Source of the DNA: an uncultured Marinobacter sp.
Lineage (GTDB): Bacteria; Pseudomonadota; Gammaproteobacteria; Pseudomonadales; Oleiphilaceae
Length of the DNA stretch: 64,000 nucleotides
Assembly: GCF_947488835.1 (NCBI RefSeq)
Contig: NZ_CANLBK010000003.1
Span: 62,001-126,000, forward strand
Reading direction: 5' to 3'
Below, piece after piece: positions 18,268-26,579 of the stretch; within the stretch, counting starts at the first letter, position 1, and each line of letters opens with the position of its first letter. The position numbers and the translations under genes are program-made. The notes below the pieces were generated by a model, which was not told the origin of the DNA, ran no database searches, and saw only the letters and a list, made by a program, of their open reading frames with translations.

Positions 18268-18303
18268 TGCCCCCTTTGGATTTAGCCCAAGGGGGCATAT
18301 TTT
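18268..18303 (+). terminator. Rho-independent terminator after the TRAP binding-protein gene
   Basis: TGCCCCCTT at 18268-18276 pairs with AAGGGGGCA at 18289-18297 around a 12-base loop and is followed by TATTTTC. It separates the catabolic and transport genes from the GntR regulator, which then starts about 25 bases later and may be expressed by read-through or its own promoter. Confidence 0.85.
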
Positions 18304-18327
18304 CGCTTTGAAGGAGTGGAGTTTCCG

Positions 18328-18972
18328 TTGGACAGAGACCAAATACAAAAGATCTTGGAAGAGCGACTTCTGGACCGCTTCTATGTTTCCGGTGATCGGC
18401 TGAACGAGCGAACCCTGGCAGCAGAGTTTGGTGTTTCCCGGACCCCAATCAGGGAGATCCTGGCTCGCCTGCAAAGCGGCGGATTAGTAGAGTACCGTGA
18501 GCGACGTGGGGTTTTCGTTAAAGAGGTTAGCCTCAGCTATGTGCTGTCGCTCCTGGAACTTCTGGCCGCGTTAGAGTCTTCCTGCGCACGTTTGGCTGCG
18601 CGTTCGGGTAGCGTCGAAGACAAGCATAAGTTACTAACTCTGGCAAAGCTCACCATCGAAGGTGCCGCAACGGGTGTTGAGGAGTACTCCGAATCAAACA
18701 TGCAGTTCCACGAACTGATGTACCAGATGTCGGGCAACGATGAGTTAGTGAGTATGGTCTACAGTGCGCGAAGAAAAGTAGCCCCTTATCGCCGGCAGAT
18801 CCACCGTGTTGCAGGGATGACCACCGAATCTGCGCAAGAACACGTCGTTATTGCAGAGGCGATCATACAGCGGAATGAAAAACTGGCAGCGGATTTGATG
18901 TTCCAACATCTGGACATGAGCCGTAGCGAGTTCGCCCCTTTTATCGCCTCATTGGGCAAGGTGTTTTCTTGA
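18328..18972 (+). CDS. GntR-family transcriptional regulator (FCD domain)
   Basis: DNA-binding regulator of about 214 residues with an N-terminal winged helix-turn-helix (LNERTLAAEFGVSRTPIREILARLQSGGLV, then the wing YRERRGVFV) and a C-terminal all-helical FCD effector domain (LELLAALESSCARLAAR, the metal-site style NMQFHELMYQMSGN, and EHVVIAEAIIQRN). The frame can start at GTG 18316, which overlaps the AAGGAG, or at TTG 18328, six bases after TGGAG; the latter is preferred. Regulators of this class sense small acids; it most likely controls the malonate operon through the palindrome at 12748-12763. Confidence 0.85.
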   Translation: MDRDQIQKILEERLLDRFYVSGDRLNERTLAAEFGVSRTPIREILARLQSGGLVEYRERRGVFVKEVSLSYVLSLLELLAALESSCARLAARSGSVEDKHKLLTLAKLTIEGAATGVEEYSESNMQFHELMYQMSGNDELVSMVYSARRKVAPYRRQIHRVAGMTTESAQEHVVIAEAIIQRNEKLAADLMFQHLDMSRSEFAPFIASLGKVFS

Positions 18973-19160
18973 GTTTTGGCTTGCGCTTTTGAGTTTGCGG
19001 CACCGATGAGTGCTTCTGTGCGGTCTGCTCGACAATCAGTCTGTGCAGAATAATGGTATTCTCATCAACGTGGGCCTACCAGCCATGACACAACAATTTG
19101 GCCCCGGAAACACCAAGCCGCTACATTAAGCTATACAACACCCACCAACCGGCGTTTTAT

Positions 19161-20087
19161 ATGCTTAACCAACGTGCACTAGCCTACCTGAATGAAGTCA
19201 TCCGCCGCGGGTCCTTACGGCGCGCAGCCGCCCATTTGAACGTCGATGCATCTGCCGTTAGCCGCCAGATAAAAGCGCTTGAAGAAGAACTGGACACGCG
19301 CCTGTGTGAACGGCACGGGCGTGGCATGCGGGCGACAGCTGCGGGGCAACTGCTAGTTCATCATTATCACAGCCAGCGGGCATCGGAAGAGGCCGTACTC
19401 TCCCAACTTATGGCACTTCAAAACCTGGCCAAAGGTGAAGTTCGGATAGCCGTTGGGGAAGGCTTTGTGGCGGACCTGATTGCCGCACCACTCGGCACCT
19501 TTATGTCGGAGTTCTCGGGAATCAATGTCGAGATCCGCATGGCGGGTGTTAACGAAGCCATGTCACTCCTCAAGGATCGTGAGGTCGATATAGCGCTCCT
19601 GTATGCGCCGCCAGCGGACCCTCAGTTTTTCTGTCACGTCGAAACCCGCCAGCCACTGGATGTGATCGTGCCCCCTGCCCACCTGCTAACGGAGCTGAAC
19701 CGCCCCGTAACGCTCAATGATCTGAAAGGGTGGCCATTGGCGCTAATGGACAACCCCTTTGGTATGCGGCAGATGGTGAATATGGCCGCTCACCAGGAAC
19801 ACGTGCACCTTGAAGCACGGCTTCATACAAATTCCGTTTCCGTTTTAAAGAATTTTGTCCGTTCAGGGATCGGCGTTACGTTCATGCCAGAGCTCACTGT
19901 GATGGATGAAATAAACCGTGGAGAAATAATCCCTCTCCCCATGCAATACCCGGTTATGAACGATACTCGCGCGCAAATTGTAAGTTTGAAGGCGCAGGAC
20001 CTAACCATAGCGTCAGCCGCCTGCATCGATCACCTGCAAAAAGGAATGCGCTTTTTCTCAGCTGACGCACCTCGACTGTTGCAATAA
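19161..20087 (+). CDS. LysR-family transcriptional regulator
   Basis: LysR-type regulator of 308 residues. The N-terminal helix-turn-helix reads LNEVIRRGSLRRAAAHLNVDASAVSRQIKALEEEL, followed by a linker helix and a type-II periplasmic-binding-like effector domain beginning at KGEVRIAVGEGFV. A longer frame begins at TTG 19098, adding 21 residues that are not part of the family; ATG 19161 gives the normal LysR N-terminus although no strong ribosome site is seen before either. It is transcribed in the same direction as the following TRAP-VanX genes, 127 bases upstream of them, and is their probable regulator. Confidence 0.88.
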   Translation: MLNQRALAYLNEVIRRGSLRRAAAHLNVDASAVSRQIKALEEELDTRLCERHGRGMRATAAGQLLVHHYHSQRASEEAVLSQLMALQNLAKGEVRIAVGEGFVADLIAAPLGTFMSEFSGINVEIRMAGVNEAMSLLKDREVDIALLYAPPADPQFFCHVETRQPLDVIVPPAHLLTELNRPVTLNDLKGWPLALMDNPFGMRQMVNMAAHQEHVHLEARLHTNSVSVLKNFVRSGIGVTFMPELTVMDEINRGEIIPLPMQYPVMNDTRAQIVSLKAQDLTIASAACIDHLQKGMRFFSADAPRLLQ

Positions 20088-20214
20088 AGTCCACACTTAA
20101 GGTATTGCATAGTCAACACTTCAACACATAGCCTACTAACTGGCACCCCTGAAAAAACCTGTGGGTTCGCGTTCGGTACCCCGCAACTAACGACAATAAA
20201 ACAGGAAAATTACT

Positions 20215-21240
20215 ATGACGACTAACCTATTTTCTCCCAAGAGACTCTTTACAGCGTGTCTACTTGGCTCTGCCTTGCTGGCCGGAAACGCTCTGGCAGC
20301 CACCACAATCAACTTGAGCTACAACGGCGCCCCTGATCTGGAAAAGAACGCCGTTCACGTTTTCGCTACGAACCTGAAAGAGCTGGTTGAGGCAAAAACC
20401 AACGATGAGCTCCAGCTTACGCTGTACCCCAACAGCATGCTGGGCGAAGAGCAGGAGCGTATGGAACAGACCATGAGTACGCCATCGCTCAACATCGCTT
20501 CTTTTGCGGGTGTCTCGCCTCTGGTGGATGAGATTTTTGTCAGCGCCATTCCGTTCCTGTTCGAAGATTTTGCTGCCGCACGCACATTCTTTGATGAAGG
20601 CAAATATTGGCAGGAAGTAAGCGGTGCACTGAACGAGCGTGCTGGCATCGATATGCTGGCTGTTGTTGAAGAAGGCGGCTTTCTGGCCTTCACCAACAAC
20701 AAAAGGCCCATCACCCGCCCGGCTGACTTTGAGGGCCTTCGCTTCCGCGCTATGGACCCAAGCCAGGTAGCACTTTATGAAGCATTTGGTGCGTCCGGCA
20801 CGCCTATCCCCTGGACAGAAACCTACATGGCTCTGCGCACCAGAGTAGCAGACGGCCAAATGAACCCACCCATGTACATCGCCCTGGGCAGCCTTCATGA
20901 AGTTCAGAAGTACCTGACCCTTGCGAACATTCAGTATTCCGACCAGTTTCTTGTAGGCAACAGCAAGATGATCGAGAGCTGGGATGAAAAGACTCGCAAC
21001 GCATTCATGGAAGCCGTGGCCGAAGCCAACCGCAACGCCAGAGAGCTCAACGAAGCGCAAGTTGAAAAGCGTATCGCGTTCCTGGAAGAACAAGGCATGG
21101 AAGTTATTCGTCCTTCTGAAGAAAACCTGGCCGAATTCCAGAGCATTGGCCAGCCTGCCTACCTCAAGTGGCTCAAAGAGCGTGGTATTGAGCAGCGCTG
21201 GGTTGATATGGCACTGGAAGATGCGGGCGTGAAACGCTAA
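20215..21240 (+). CDS. TRAP transporter solute-binding protein (DctP family), second system
   Basis: Periplasmic binding protein of 341 residues with a signal peptide (LFTACLLGSALLAGNALA, cut before ATT). The DctP core is visible in LYPNSMLGEEQERMEQ, DFEGLRFRAMDPSQVALYEAFGASGTPI (Arg178 at the carboxylate-binding position) and RVADGQMNPP. AGGA precedes the ATG. It is followed by a strong hairpin and then by DctQ, DctM and a VanX-type dipeptidase. From that context the ligand may be a D-amino dipeptide such as D-Ala-D-Ala, which has the carboxylate the arginine needs. An ordinary organic acid is the alternative. Confidence 0.9.
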   Translation: MTTNLFSPKRLFTACLLGSALLAGNALAATTINLSYNGAPDLEKNAVHVFATNLKELVEAKTNDELQLTLYPNSMLGEEQERMEQTMSTPSLNIASFAGVSPLVDEIFVSAIPFLFEDFAAARTFFDEGKYWQEVSGALNERAGIDMLAVVEEGGFLAFTNNKRPITRPADFEGLRFRAMDPSQVALYEAFGASGTPIPWTETYMALRTRVADGQMNPPMYIALGSLHEVQKYLTLANIQYSDQFLVGNSKMIESWDEKTRNAFMEAVAEANRNARELNEAQVEKRIAFLEEQGMEVIRPSEENLAEFQSIGQPAYLKWLKERGIEQRWVDMALEDAGVKR

Positions 21241-21261
21241 ACCACCCCTCGCTATGACGAC

Positions 21262-21290
21262 AGAGGGCTGGTTTCGCCAGCCCTCTCTAT
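21262..21290 (+). terminator. Intercistronic hairpin between TRAP dctP and dctQM genes
   Basis: AGAGGGCTGG, loop TTTCG, CCAGCCCTCT: a perfect 10-bp stem, followed by CTATTTCT. The U-tract is weak, so it probably acts as a partial terminator or RNA-stabilising element that keeps the binding protein in excess over the membrane subunits. Confidence 0.75.
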
Positions 21291-21314
21291 TTCTGCGCTG
21301 ACTGGAACACTGCA

Positions 21315-21806
21315 ATGCTCACCAAGCTTCGTTATCGCCTGCTGGCTATAAGTTGCCCGTCTACCCTGACTCTGGCGGGTGCTTTGCTATCCCTTAATGT
21401 TGCAGCCATTCTGTTTGGGGTTTTTGCACGTTACATCGCGGGTGGCGCGCCAATCTGGACAGATGAGCTCTCCCGCTTTTTGATCATAGGTACCGTTATG
21501 CTCGGGGCTGGCGCGGTTTGGGCCGAAGGTGGGCACATGCGCGTTGGCCTGTTGGAAAAACTGCTGCCCGCGCCAATTGCTCGAGTATTGGTTGTCTATC
21601 AATGGTTACTTACTTTATTTGTTGCCCTGGGAGCAGCGTGGGCCAGCTATCGCTATGCGTTGTCGGTCAACATGTTCACCACATCCGGGCTCGGCATTAG
21701 CCGCACAATCCCTCTGATGTCATTACCCCTCGGCTTTTTACTGCTGGCCTGGCATGTACTGCTCTATGGGCCTGCACCCCTCAAGACCATAGAGGACCAG
21801 CTATGA
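21315..21806 (+). CDS. TRAP transporter small membrane subunit (DctQ family), second system
   Basis: DctQ-type protein of 163 residues with four hydrophobic stretches and the family segment WTDELSRFLIIGTVMLGAGAVWAEGGHMRV. It starts at ATG 21315, with only a weak GGAA before it, 28 bases after the intercistronic hairpin. Its stop overlaps the ATG of the DctM gene (ATGA at 21803-21806), which indicates coupled translation. It would bridge the binding protein and the DctM channel. Confidence 0.88.
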   Translation: MLTKLRYRLLAISCPSTLTLAGALLSLNVAAILFGVFARYIAGGAPIWTDELSRFLIIGTVMLGAGAVWAEGGHMRVGLLEKLLPAPIARVLVVYQWLLTLFVALGAAWASYRYALSVNMFTTSGLGISRTIPLMSLPLGFLLLAWHVLLYGPAPLKTIEDQL

Positions 21807-23080
21807 TCCTCACCATGTTGGCCGTTTTTCTTGTCCACGTTCTACTTGGACTGCCTTTGTTCATTGCGCTGATTACAACGGCAATTGCTGGCTTTCTATT
21901 TGTCGATCCTTCGATGATTCCGCGGATGATGCCGCAGCAGTTCTTTAGCGGGATCAACGTATTTTCCTTGATGGCGATTCCCCTATTCATCTTCGCCGGC
22001 AACCTGATGAACGTGAGTGGCTTGACCGAGCGTTTGATGGGGCTGGCCCGCCTGATGGTTGGGCACTTACGGGGAGGCATGGGCCACGTTAACGTGGTTT
22101 CGAGTATCTTCTTTGCAGGCATCAACGGTTCAGCCGTGGCCGACACATCGGCACTGGGCTCTCTGTTAGTCCCCGCCATGGAGAAAGAAGGCTACTCAAG
22201 GGCCTTTGCCGCCGGGCTCACCGCAGGCAGCTCGCTCATTGGCCCGATCATTCCGCCCAGTATCTTCATGATCCTTTATGCTTCACTGACAAACATTTCA
22301 GTGGGAGACCTGTTTCTGGCGGGCGTGGTGCCTGGCTTGCTACTAGGCGTGGCCTTTATGGGCATGAACGCCTGGTACGCCTGGCGCAAAAAGCTGCCAA
22401 AGAGCGGGAAACTGCCTTCGTTCGGCCAGCTCGGATTCGCATTCATGGGCGCTCTGCCCGCACTGATTGCACCCTTTATTATCGTAGCAGGCATAGTGTT
22501 TGGCTTTGTAACCCCGACAGAATCCGGGGCGCTCACAGCTCTGTATGTGGCCTTGTGTGGCTTCGTACTTGGCGGGTTACGTTTGCAGGAGTGCTGGAAA
22601 GCGGTTGTCGATACAGCGCGCCTGACCTCTGCGATTTTTCTGATCATGGCAGCCTCTGCCACCATTAGCTGGCTTCTCTCATACGCACAGGTTCCTGCGC
22701 AGTTTGTGTCGCTGCTCGCGCCCTACGTAGACAATGGTGTGATCATTCTATTGCTGCTCAGCCTTATCACTTTCTTCACAGGCATGTTTATGGAAGAAGT
22801 GTCGGCGCTGATGTTGCTAACGCCAATCTTTGTGCCGGTAGCCATGATGGCCGGTATAGACCCGGTTCATCTGGGTGTCATCATCACGCTGAACATCACT
22901 ATTGCGCTCATAACACCCCCGTTAGGCGCCTGCGTGTTCGTGGCGGCAGCGGTCAGTCGGCTTGAGATAGTCTCGCTGTTCAGAACCATCTGGCCCTTTG
23001 TGCTGACGGCTATTGCGGTACTGATTCTATTAATTCTGTTCCCACCGCTGACGCTGTGGCTCCCTACCCAGTTTGGATAA
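21803..23080 (+). CDS. TRAP transporter large membrane subunit (DctM family), second system
   Basis: TRAP permease of 425 residues with about twelve helices. Characteristic segments are LLGLPLFIALITTAIAGFLF, MAIPLFIFAGNLMNVSGLTERL, the glycine/alanine-rich FFAGINGSAVADTSALGS, SSLIGPIIPPSIFMILYASLTNISVGDLFLAG and TIALITPPLGACVFVAAA. Its stop is only four bases from the ATG of the VanX-like gene, so the dipeptidase is part of the same transcript. Confidence 0.92.
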   Translation: MILTMLAVFLVHVLLGLPLFIALITTAIAGFLFVDPSMIPRMMPQQFFSGINVFSLMAIPLFIFAGNLMNVSGLTERLMGLARLMVGHLRGGMGHVNVVSSIFFAGINGSAVADTSALGSLLVPAMEKEGYSRAFAAGLTAGSSLIGPIIPPSIFMILYASLTNISVGDLFLAGVVPGLLLGVAFMGMNAWYAWRKKLPKSGKLPSFGQLGFAFMGALPALIAPFIIVAGIVFGFVTPTESGALTALYVALCGFVLGGLRLQECWKAVVDTARLTSAIFLIMAASATISWLLSYAQVPAQFVSLLAPYVDNGVIILLLLSLITFFTGMFMEEVSALMLLTPIFVPVAMMAGIDPVHLGVIITLNITIALITPPLGACVFVAAAVSRLEIVSLFRTIWPFVLTAIAVLILLILFPPLTLWLPTQFG

Positions 23081-23084
23081 GACA

Positions 23085-23846
23085 ATGCCTTTAACGACGT
23101 TATTGAACGACTTGACGCCCATTCCCAGCCACCCGGCTCCCAGCTGGGAAACTCTGCGTTCCGTGCCGATTGCAGATAACGGTGAGAGCCTGGTGCCAAT
23201 GAGCCTGGCTCCTGCACCCATAAAGGTATTTCCTGCCTACGCCCGAATGGGCATACCCGGTGCGATACAGGAATGCTTTGTTCGTGAAGGTGTGTACCGG
23301 GCACTACTCGCTGCGGCGCGCAGTCTACCCGAAGGGATCGGCATCATCGTTCTGGACGGCTGGCGTCCATGGCGGGTGCAGCAGTACTTGTTCGACACCC
23401 TGCATGAGGCCATTCAGCATCAGCAGCCCGACCTGGACGAAGCAGCACTCCTTGAGAGAACCAGAGAGTTTGTTTCGGTGCCAAGCCGCGAACCGACAGC
23501 CCCAAGCCCTCACCTTACCGGCGGTGCCGTGGATGTGACACTTTGCGATGCCGATGGTTTACCGTTGGATATGGGCACGCTGTTTGATGAGGCACTACCG
23601 GCTTCCCACAGCGATTATTTCGAGCAGCTCGAAACACTGACGCCACAGCAGAAGAAAGCACGAGATCATCGTCGCTTGTTGTATAACACTATGAAGCAGC
23701 AGGGTTTCACCAACCTGCCAAGTGAGTGGTGGCACTACGATTTTGGCGATCAGTTATGGGCTTATTATGACGCCCACGACCAGGCCTGCTACGGCCCGGC
23801 CGAGCTGGACACCATTGAAAACCGCTGGCGCCAACAGCTGGCGTAA
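23085..23846 (+). CDS. ddpX: D-alanyl-D-alanine dipeptidase (VanX/DdpX family, peptidase M15D)
   Basis: Zinc dipeptidase of 253 residues from ATG 23085. All catalytic landmarks of VanX are visible: the DGWRP loop (Arg94), SPHLTGGAVD with His143 and Asp150 as zinc ligands, and EWWHYDF with catalytic Glu214 and zinc ligand His217. The family cleaves D-Ala-D-Ala to free D-alanine. No signal peptide is seen, so it acts in the cytoplasm on imported substrate; there is no vanA or vanH nearby, so an antibiotic-resistance role is unlikely. A TTG at 23073 is also in frame but has no better ribosome site. It is the last gene of the TRAP operon, and E. coli ddpX sits similarly before a D-Ala-D-Ala ABC transporter. 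Confidence 0.88.
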   Translation: MPLTTLLNDLTPIPSHPAPSWETLRSVPIADNGESLVPMSLAPAPIKVFPAYARMGIPGAIQECFVREGVYRALLAAARSLPEGIGIIVLDGWRPWRVQQYLFDTLHEAIQHQQPDLDEAALLERTREFVSVPSREPTAPSPHLTGGAVDVTLCDADGLPLDMGTLFDEALPASHSDYFEQLETLTPQQKKARDHRRLLYNTMKQQGFTNLPSEWWHYDFGDQLWAYYDAHDQACYGPAELDTIENRWRQQLA

Positions 23847-23884
23847 TGGCTGAGAAAAGCAGGAAGCTCGCACCAAATGGCGCG

Positions 23885-24655
23885 CTACGCCTGCGGAATC
23901 ACCATGGGATAGCCCTCTGGCAACGCCAGTACTCGAGCCTTTAAACCAAACACCTTATCCAGCAGCCCTGGCTCCAGAATGGTGGTCGCCGAACCGTCTT
24001 CTACTATGCGCCCTGCCGCCATCATCACCAGACGGTCGGCGTAGCAAGACGCTACGTTCAAATCATGTACCACCGCTACAACACTGTAACCCTGCTCTTT
24101 GGCCAACTCCCGCAGCAGACTGAATACGGTTTGCTGCTGGGCCGGATCCAGCGCCGAAGTGCATTCATCCAATAGCAGGAGCCGTGGCCCGCTGGTGCTC
24201 CACAGTTGCGCCAGCACCCGGGCCAACTGCACCCGCTGCTGCTCTCCTCCAGACAAGGTTGGCACCAGGCGCTCGGCCAGCTCACCGATGCCCAGGCGTT
24301 GCAGCAGGTAATCAATCATTTCATTACACTGAGGCGTCGTTAAACCGGAGCACCCCAACGCCACAATTTCACGGGTTGTGAATGGAAAGCTGACATCCAC
24401 CCGCTGGGGCATCACCGCCCGCTGGCGTGCGAGTTCCGCTCCCTTCCACTGTCGGATTTCACGACCAAACAGTTCAATGGAACCTTGGCCAAAAGCCAAT
24501 TCGCCCGCCAGGGTTTTTAACAGGGACGATTTACCAGCGCCATTAGGGCCGAGCAACGCAACCAGCTCTCCCGGTTCGACGGTGAGTGACACATCTTGCA
24601 GTATTCGGCTTCGCCCTATGGTCAGCCCTAACTGCTTAGCCTTTAAAACTGTCAT
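23885..24655 (-). CDS. hmuV: Heme ABC transporter ATP-binding protein
   Basis: Cytoplasmic ATPase of 256 residues that powers heme uptake across the inner membrane. Walker A is GPNGAGKSSLLK, the signature LSGGEQQRVQLARVL, and the switch region VVAVVHDLNVASCYADR, the last being typical of the FecCD/BtuCD-type importers. Walker B reads LLLLDECTSALD, with Cys where Pro is usual (DEPTSALD). GGGAG lies before ATG 24655. It is the last gene of the heme operon, twelve bases after hmuU, and convergent with the VanX gene. Confidence 0.92.
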   Translation of the reverse strand: MTVLKAKQLGLTIGRSRILQDVSLTVEPGELVALLGPNGAGKSSLLKTLAGELAFGQGSIELFGREIRQWKGAELARQRAVMPQRVDVSFPFTTREIVALGCSGLTTPQCNEMIDYLLQRLGIGELAERLVPTLSGGEQQRVQLARVLAQLWSTSGPRLLLLDECTSALDPAQQQTVFSLLRELAKEQGYSVVAVVHDLNVASCYADRLVMMAAGRIVEDGSATTILEPGLLDKVFGLKARVLALPEGYPMVIPQA

Positions 24656-24667
24656 GGTGCCAGCTCC

Positions 24668-25708
24668 CTATGCGCCAATGCGCATTCTCATAAGCAGTAC
24701 CAAAAAGAATGGCCCGCCTAACAGCGACATCATCAAACCAATGGGCAGTTCCGCCGGCGCCACAACTACTCGCGCCAAGCTGTCTGCCGCCACCAGTAAG
24801 ACACCGCCTGCCAGTCCACTGGCGGGGATCAATACCCTGTGCCCAGCGCCGACAATTTGTCGTAACAGGTGCGGCACCACCAACCCAACGAACCCGATAA
24901 GGCCGGTTACCGCCACTGCCGCGCCAGTGCCCAACGCAGACAACACAACCGTCGCCCGCTTTACCCACTGCACCGAAAAACCCAGATGGCCAGCGACCGA
25001 TTCACCAAGGGCAAACGCATCCAGGGGTTTGGCTAACACGGGGGCCAGTAACAGCGCCAGCAGCATCCAAGGGCCAGCAACTTGCAGGTCTTCCCAACTG
25101 GCGTGGCCAAGACTGCCCATGCTCCAGAAGGTCAACGAACGCAGTTCACTATCGTCGGCGTAGAATGTCAGCAGGCCGGTTAAGGCTCCGGCGACTGCAT
25201 TTATGGCGATACCCGCCAGCAGCAAGGTTGCCACAGCAATGCTGCCGGAACGGCTGGCAACGCGCCAAGCCACCAGGGTGGTTAGCACCGAGCCCACAAA
25301 GGCGGCCAGAGGCAGCGCCCATCTGCCAGTGAGTATCGTCCAATCGGACAACCAACTGCCCCCAAGCACAATAACCGATACTGCCGCCAGTGCCGCTCCG
25401 CCGGACACCCCGATTAACCCAGGGTCGGCGAGAGGGTTGCGAAACAATCCCTGCAGCAAGGTGCCGGAAACAGCCAATACCGCACCGGTGAGAAATCCCA
25501 GAACCAGCCGGGGCATACGCACATCAAAAAACACCATGTGGGCTGCGGGTTTTGCGGCCTCAGGTTCCAGCAGCAGATTCACAACATCGCTGGTGCCCAG
25601 AGGATAAGCACCGTTGGTCAGCGAGAACAAAGCCGCCAGAACAGCCAGCCCAGCCAGAACCATAAAAATGAGACTGGCAGGCGCTCGCTTTGCAGTATCA
25701 GTCGCCAT
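24668..25708 (-). CDS. hmuU: Heme ABC transporter permease (FecCD family)
   Basis: Inner-membrane permease of 346 residues with about ten helices. Family features include PRLVLGFLTGAVLAVSGTLLQGLFRNPLADPGLIGVSGGAALAA, GALTGLLTFYADDSELRSLTFWSMGSLG and the ending PAELPIGLMMSLLGGPFFLVLLMR. The frame opens at 25762, but ATG 25708 overlaps the end of hmuT by eleven bases and gives a normal N-terminus. It forms the channel of the HmuTUV importer. Confidence 0.92.
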   Translation of the reverse strand: MATDTAKRAPASLIFMVLAGLAVLAALFSLTNGAYPLGTSDVVNLLLEPEAAKPAAHMVFFDVRMPRLVLGFLTGAVLAVSGTLLQGLFRNPLADPGLIGVSGGAALAAVSVIVLGGSWLSDWTILTGRWALPLAAFVGSVLTTLVAWRVASRSGSIAVATLLLAGIAINAVAGALTGLLTFYADDSELRSLTFWSMGSLGHASWEDLQVAGPWMLLALLLAPVLAKPLDAFALGESVAGHLGFSVQWVKRATVVLSALGTGAAVAVTGLIGFVGLVVPHLLRQIVGAGHRVLIPASGLAGGVLLVAADSLARVVVAPAELPIGLMMSLLGGPFFLVLLMRMRIGA

Positions 25709-26579
25709 GGCGACTAGCCAGGGTGCTCTCTGCGGTGGGGGCTTCAGGCAGGATTCCGTCAAGTATCACCAGAGCCTCTGCCAATCTTGGGCCAAAGCTG
25801 AGTAGCATCATGCTGTCACCCACATACCGGTGGCCGTTTTTCCAGGCCGGCAGCTGGGCCAGCTCTGGCCAATCGGCAATCCGGAACTGCCCCGGCGCAG
25901 ATTCAGCAACCACAATCGCATCGGGGTTGGCGCTGATGATCGCTTCGCGACTGGCAGGTTTGTAGCCACGGATATTGCTGACCGCGTTAGTCGCCCCGAT
26001 CGCTTTCAGCAGGGCATCTGCACCCGTGTGGCTACCGCCGAATGAAACACCATGGCCACCCGCGGCCAACAACAGCAACACCTTGGGCGCCGAACCCCTT
26101 GCAGCCACCTTTTTATCGATGTCGGTAAAGACCACCTGCAATTCAGCGGCGAGCCTTGCCGCTGCTTCCTCACGGTCGACCAATTCACCAATGGCCATAA
26201 TCCGCTGAAGAGTCTGCTCCGGGCTTTGCGCAACAGGCAACCGGGTGACTTTGACTCCCACCTGTTCCAGGCGCTGCAGGGTTTGTTCCGGCTCCGCTTC
26301 TTCGGTGGTGATCAGGTGATCGGGCTCCAGCGACAACACGCCTTCGAATGGCAAGGCCCGCAGATAACCTACTTTCGGCAGCTGATTGACGTCTTCCGGG
26401 TACTTGCTGGTGGTATCAACACCCACCAGACGATCCTCTACGCCCAGAGCAAACAATATTTCCGTCACCGCGCCATCGGCACTGACAATGCGTGAGCCTT
26501 TGGCACCTGCATTACTGGCACTTCCGGCATAAGCCGGAAGTGCCAGTAATGCAGCCAGCAGCAACCCGGTCAATCGCAT
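25698..26579 (-). CDS. hmuT: Heme-binding periplasmic protein
   Basis: Periplasmic type-III binding protein of 293 residues with a signal peptide (LTGLLLAALLALPAYA). The mature part opens with SRIVSADGAVTEILFALGVEDRLVGVDTTSKYP, the classic HmuT opening, and has YLRALPFEGVLSLEPDHLI and NADAIVVAE later. It should bind heme delivered from the outer-membrane receptor and pass it to HmuUV. GGAGG lies seven bases before the ATG, which itself overlaps the stop of hmuS. Confidence 0.92.
   Translation of the reverse strand: MRLTGLLLAALLALPAYAGSASNAGAKGSRIVSADGAVTEILFALGVEDRLVGVDTTSKYPEDVNQLPKVGYLRALPFEGVLSLEPDHLITTEEAEPEQTLQRLEQVGVKVTRLPVAQSPEQTLQRIMAIGELVDREEAAARLAAELQVVFTDIDKKVAARGSAPKVLLLLAAGGHGVSFGGSHTGADALLKAIGATNAVSNIRGYKPASREAIISANPDAIVVAESAPGQFRIADWPELAQLPAWKNGHRYVGDSMMLLSFGPRLAEALVILDGILPEAPTAESTLASRHGD

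Noticed and set aside
23073..23846. VanX as part of a vancomycin-resistance cassette
   Set aside because: No vanH, vanA, vanR or vanS is present, and the gene is coupled to a transporter.
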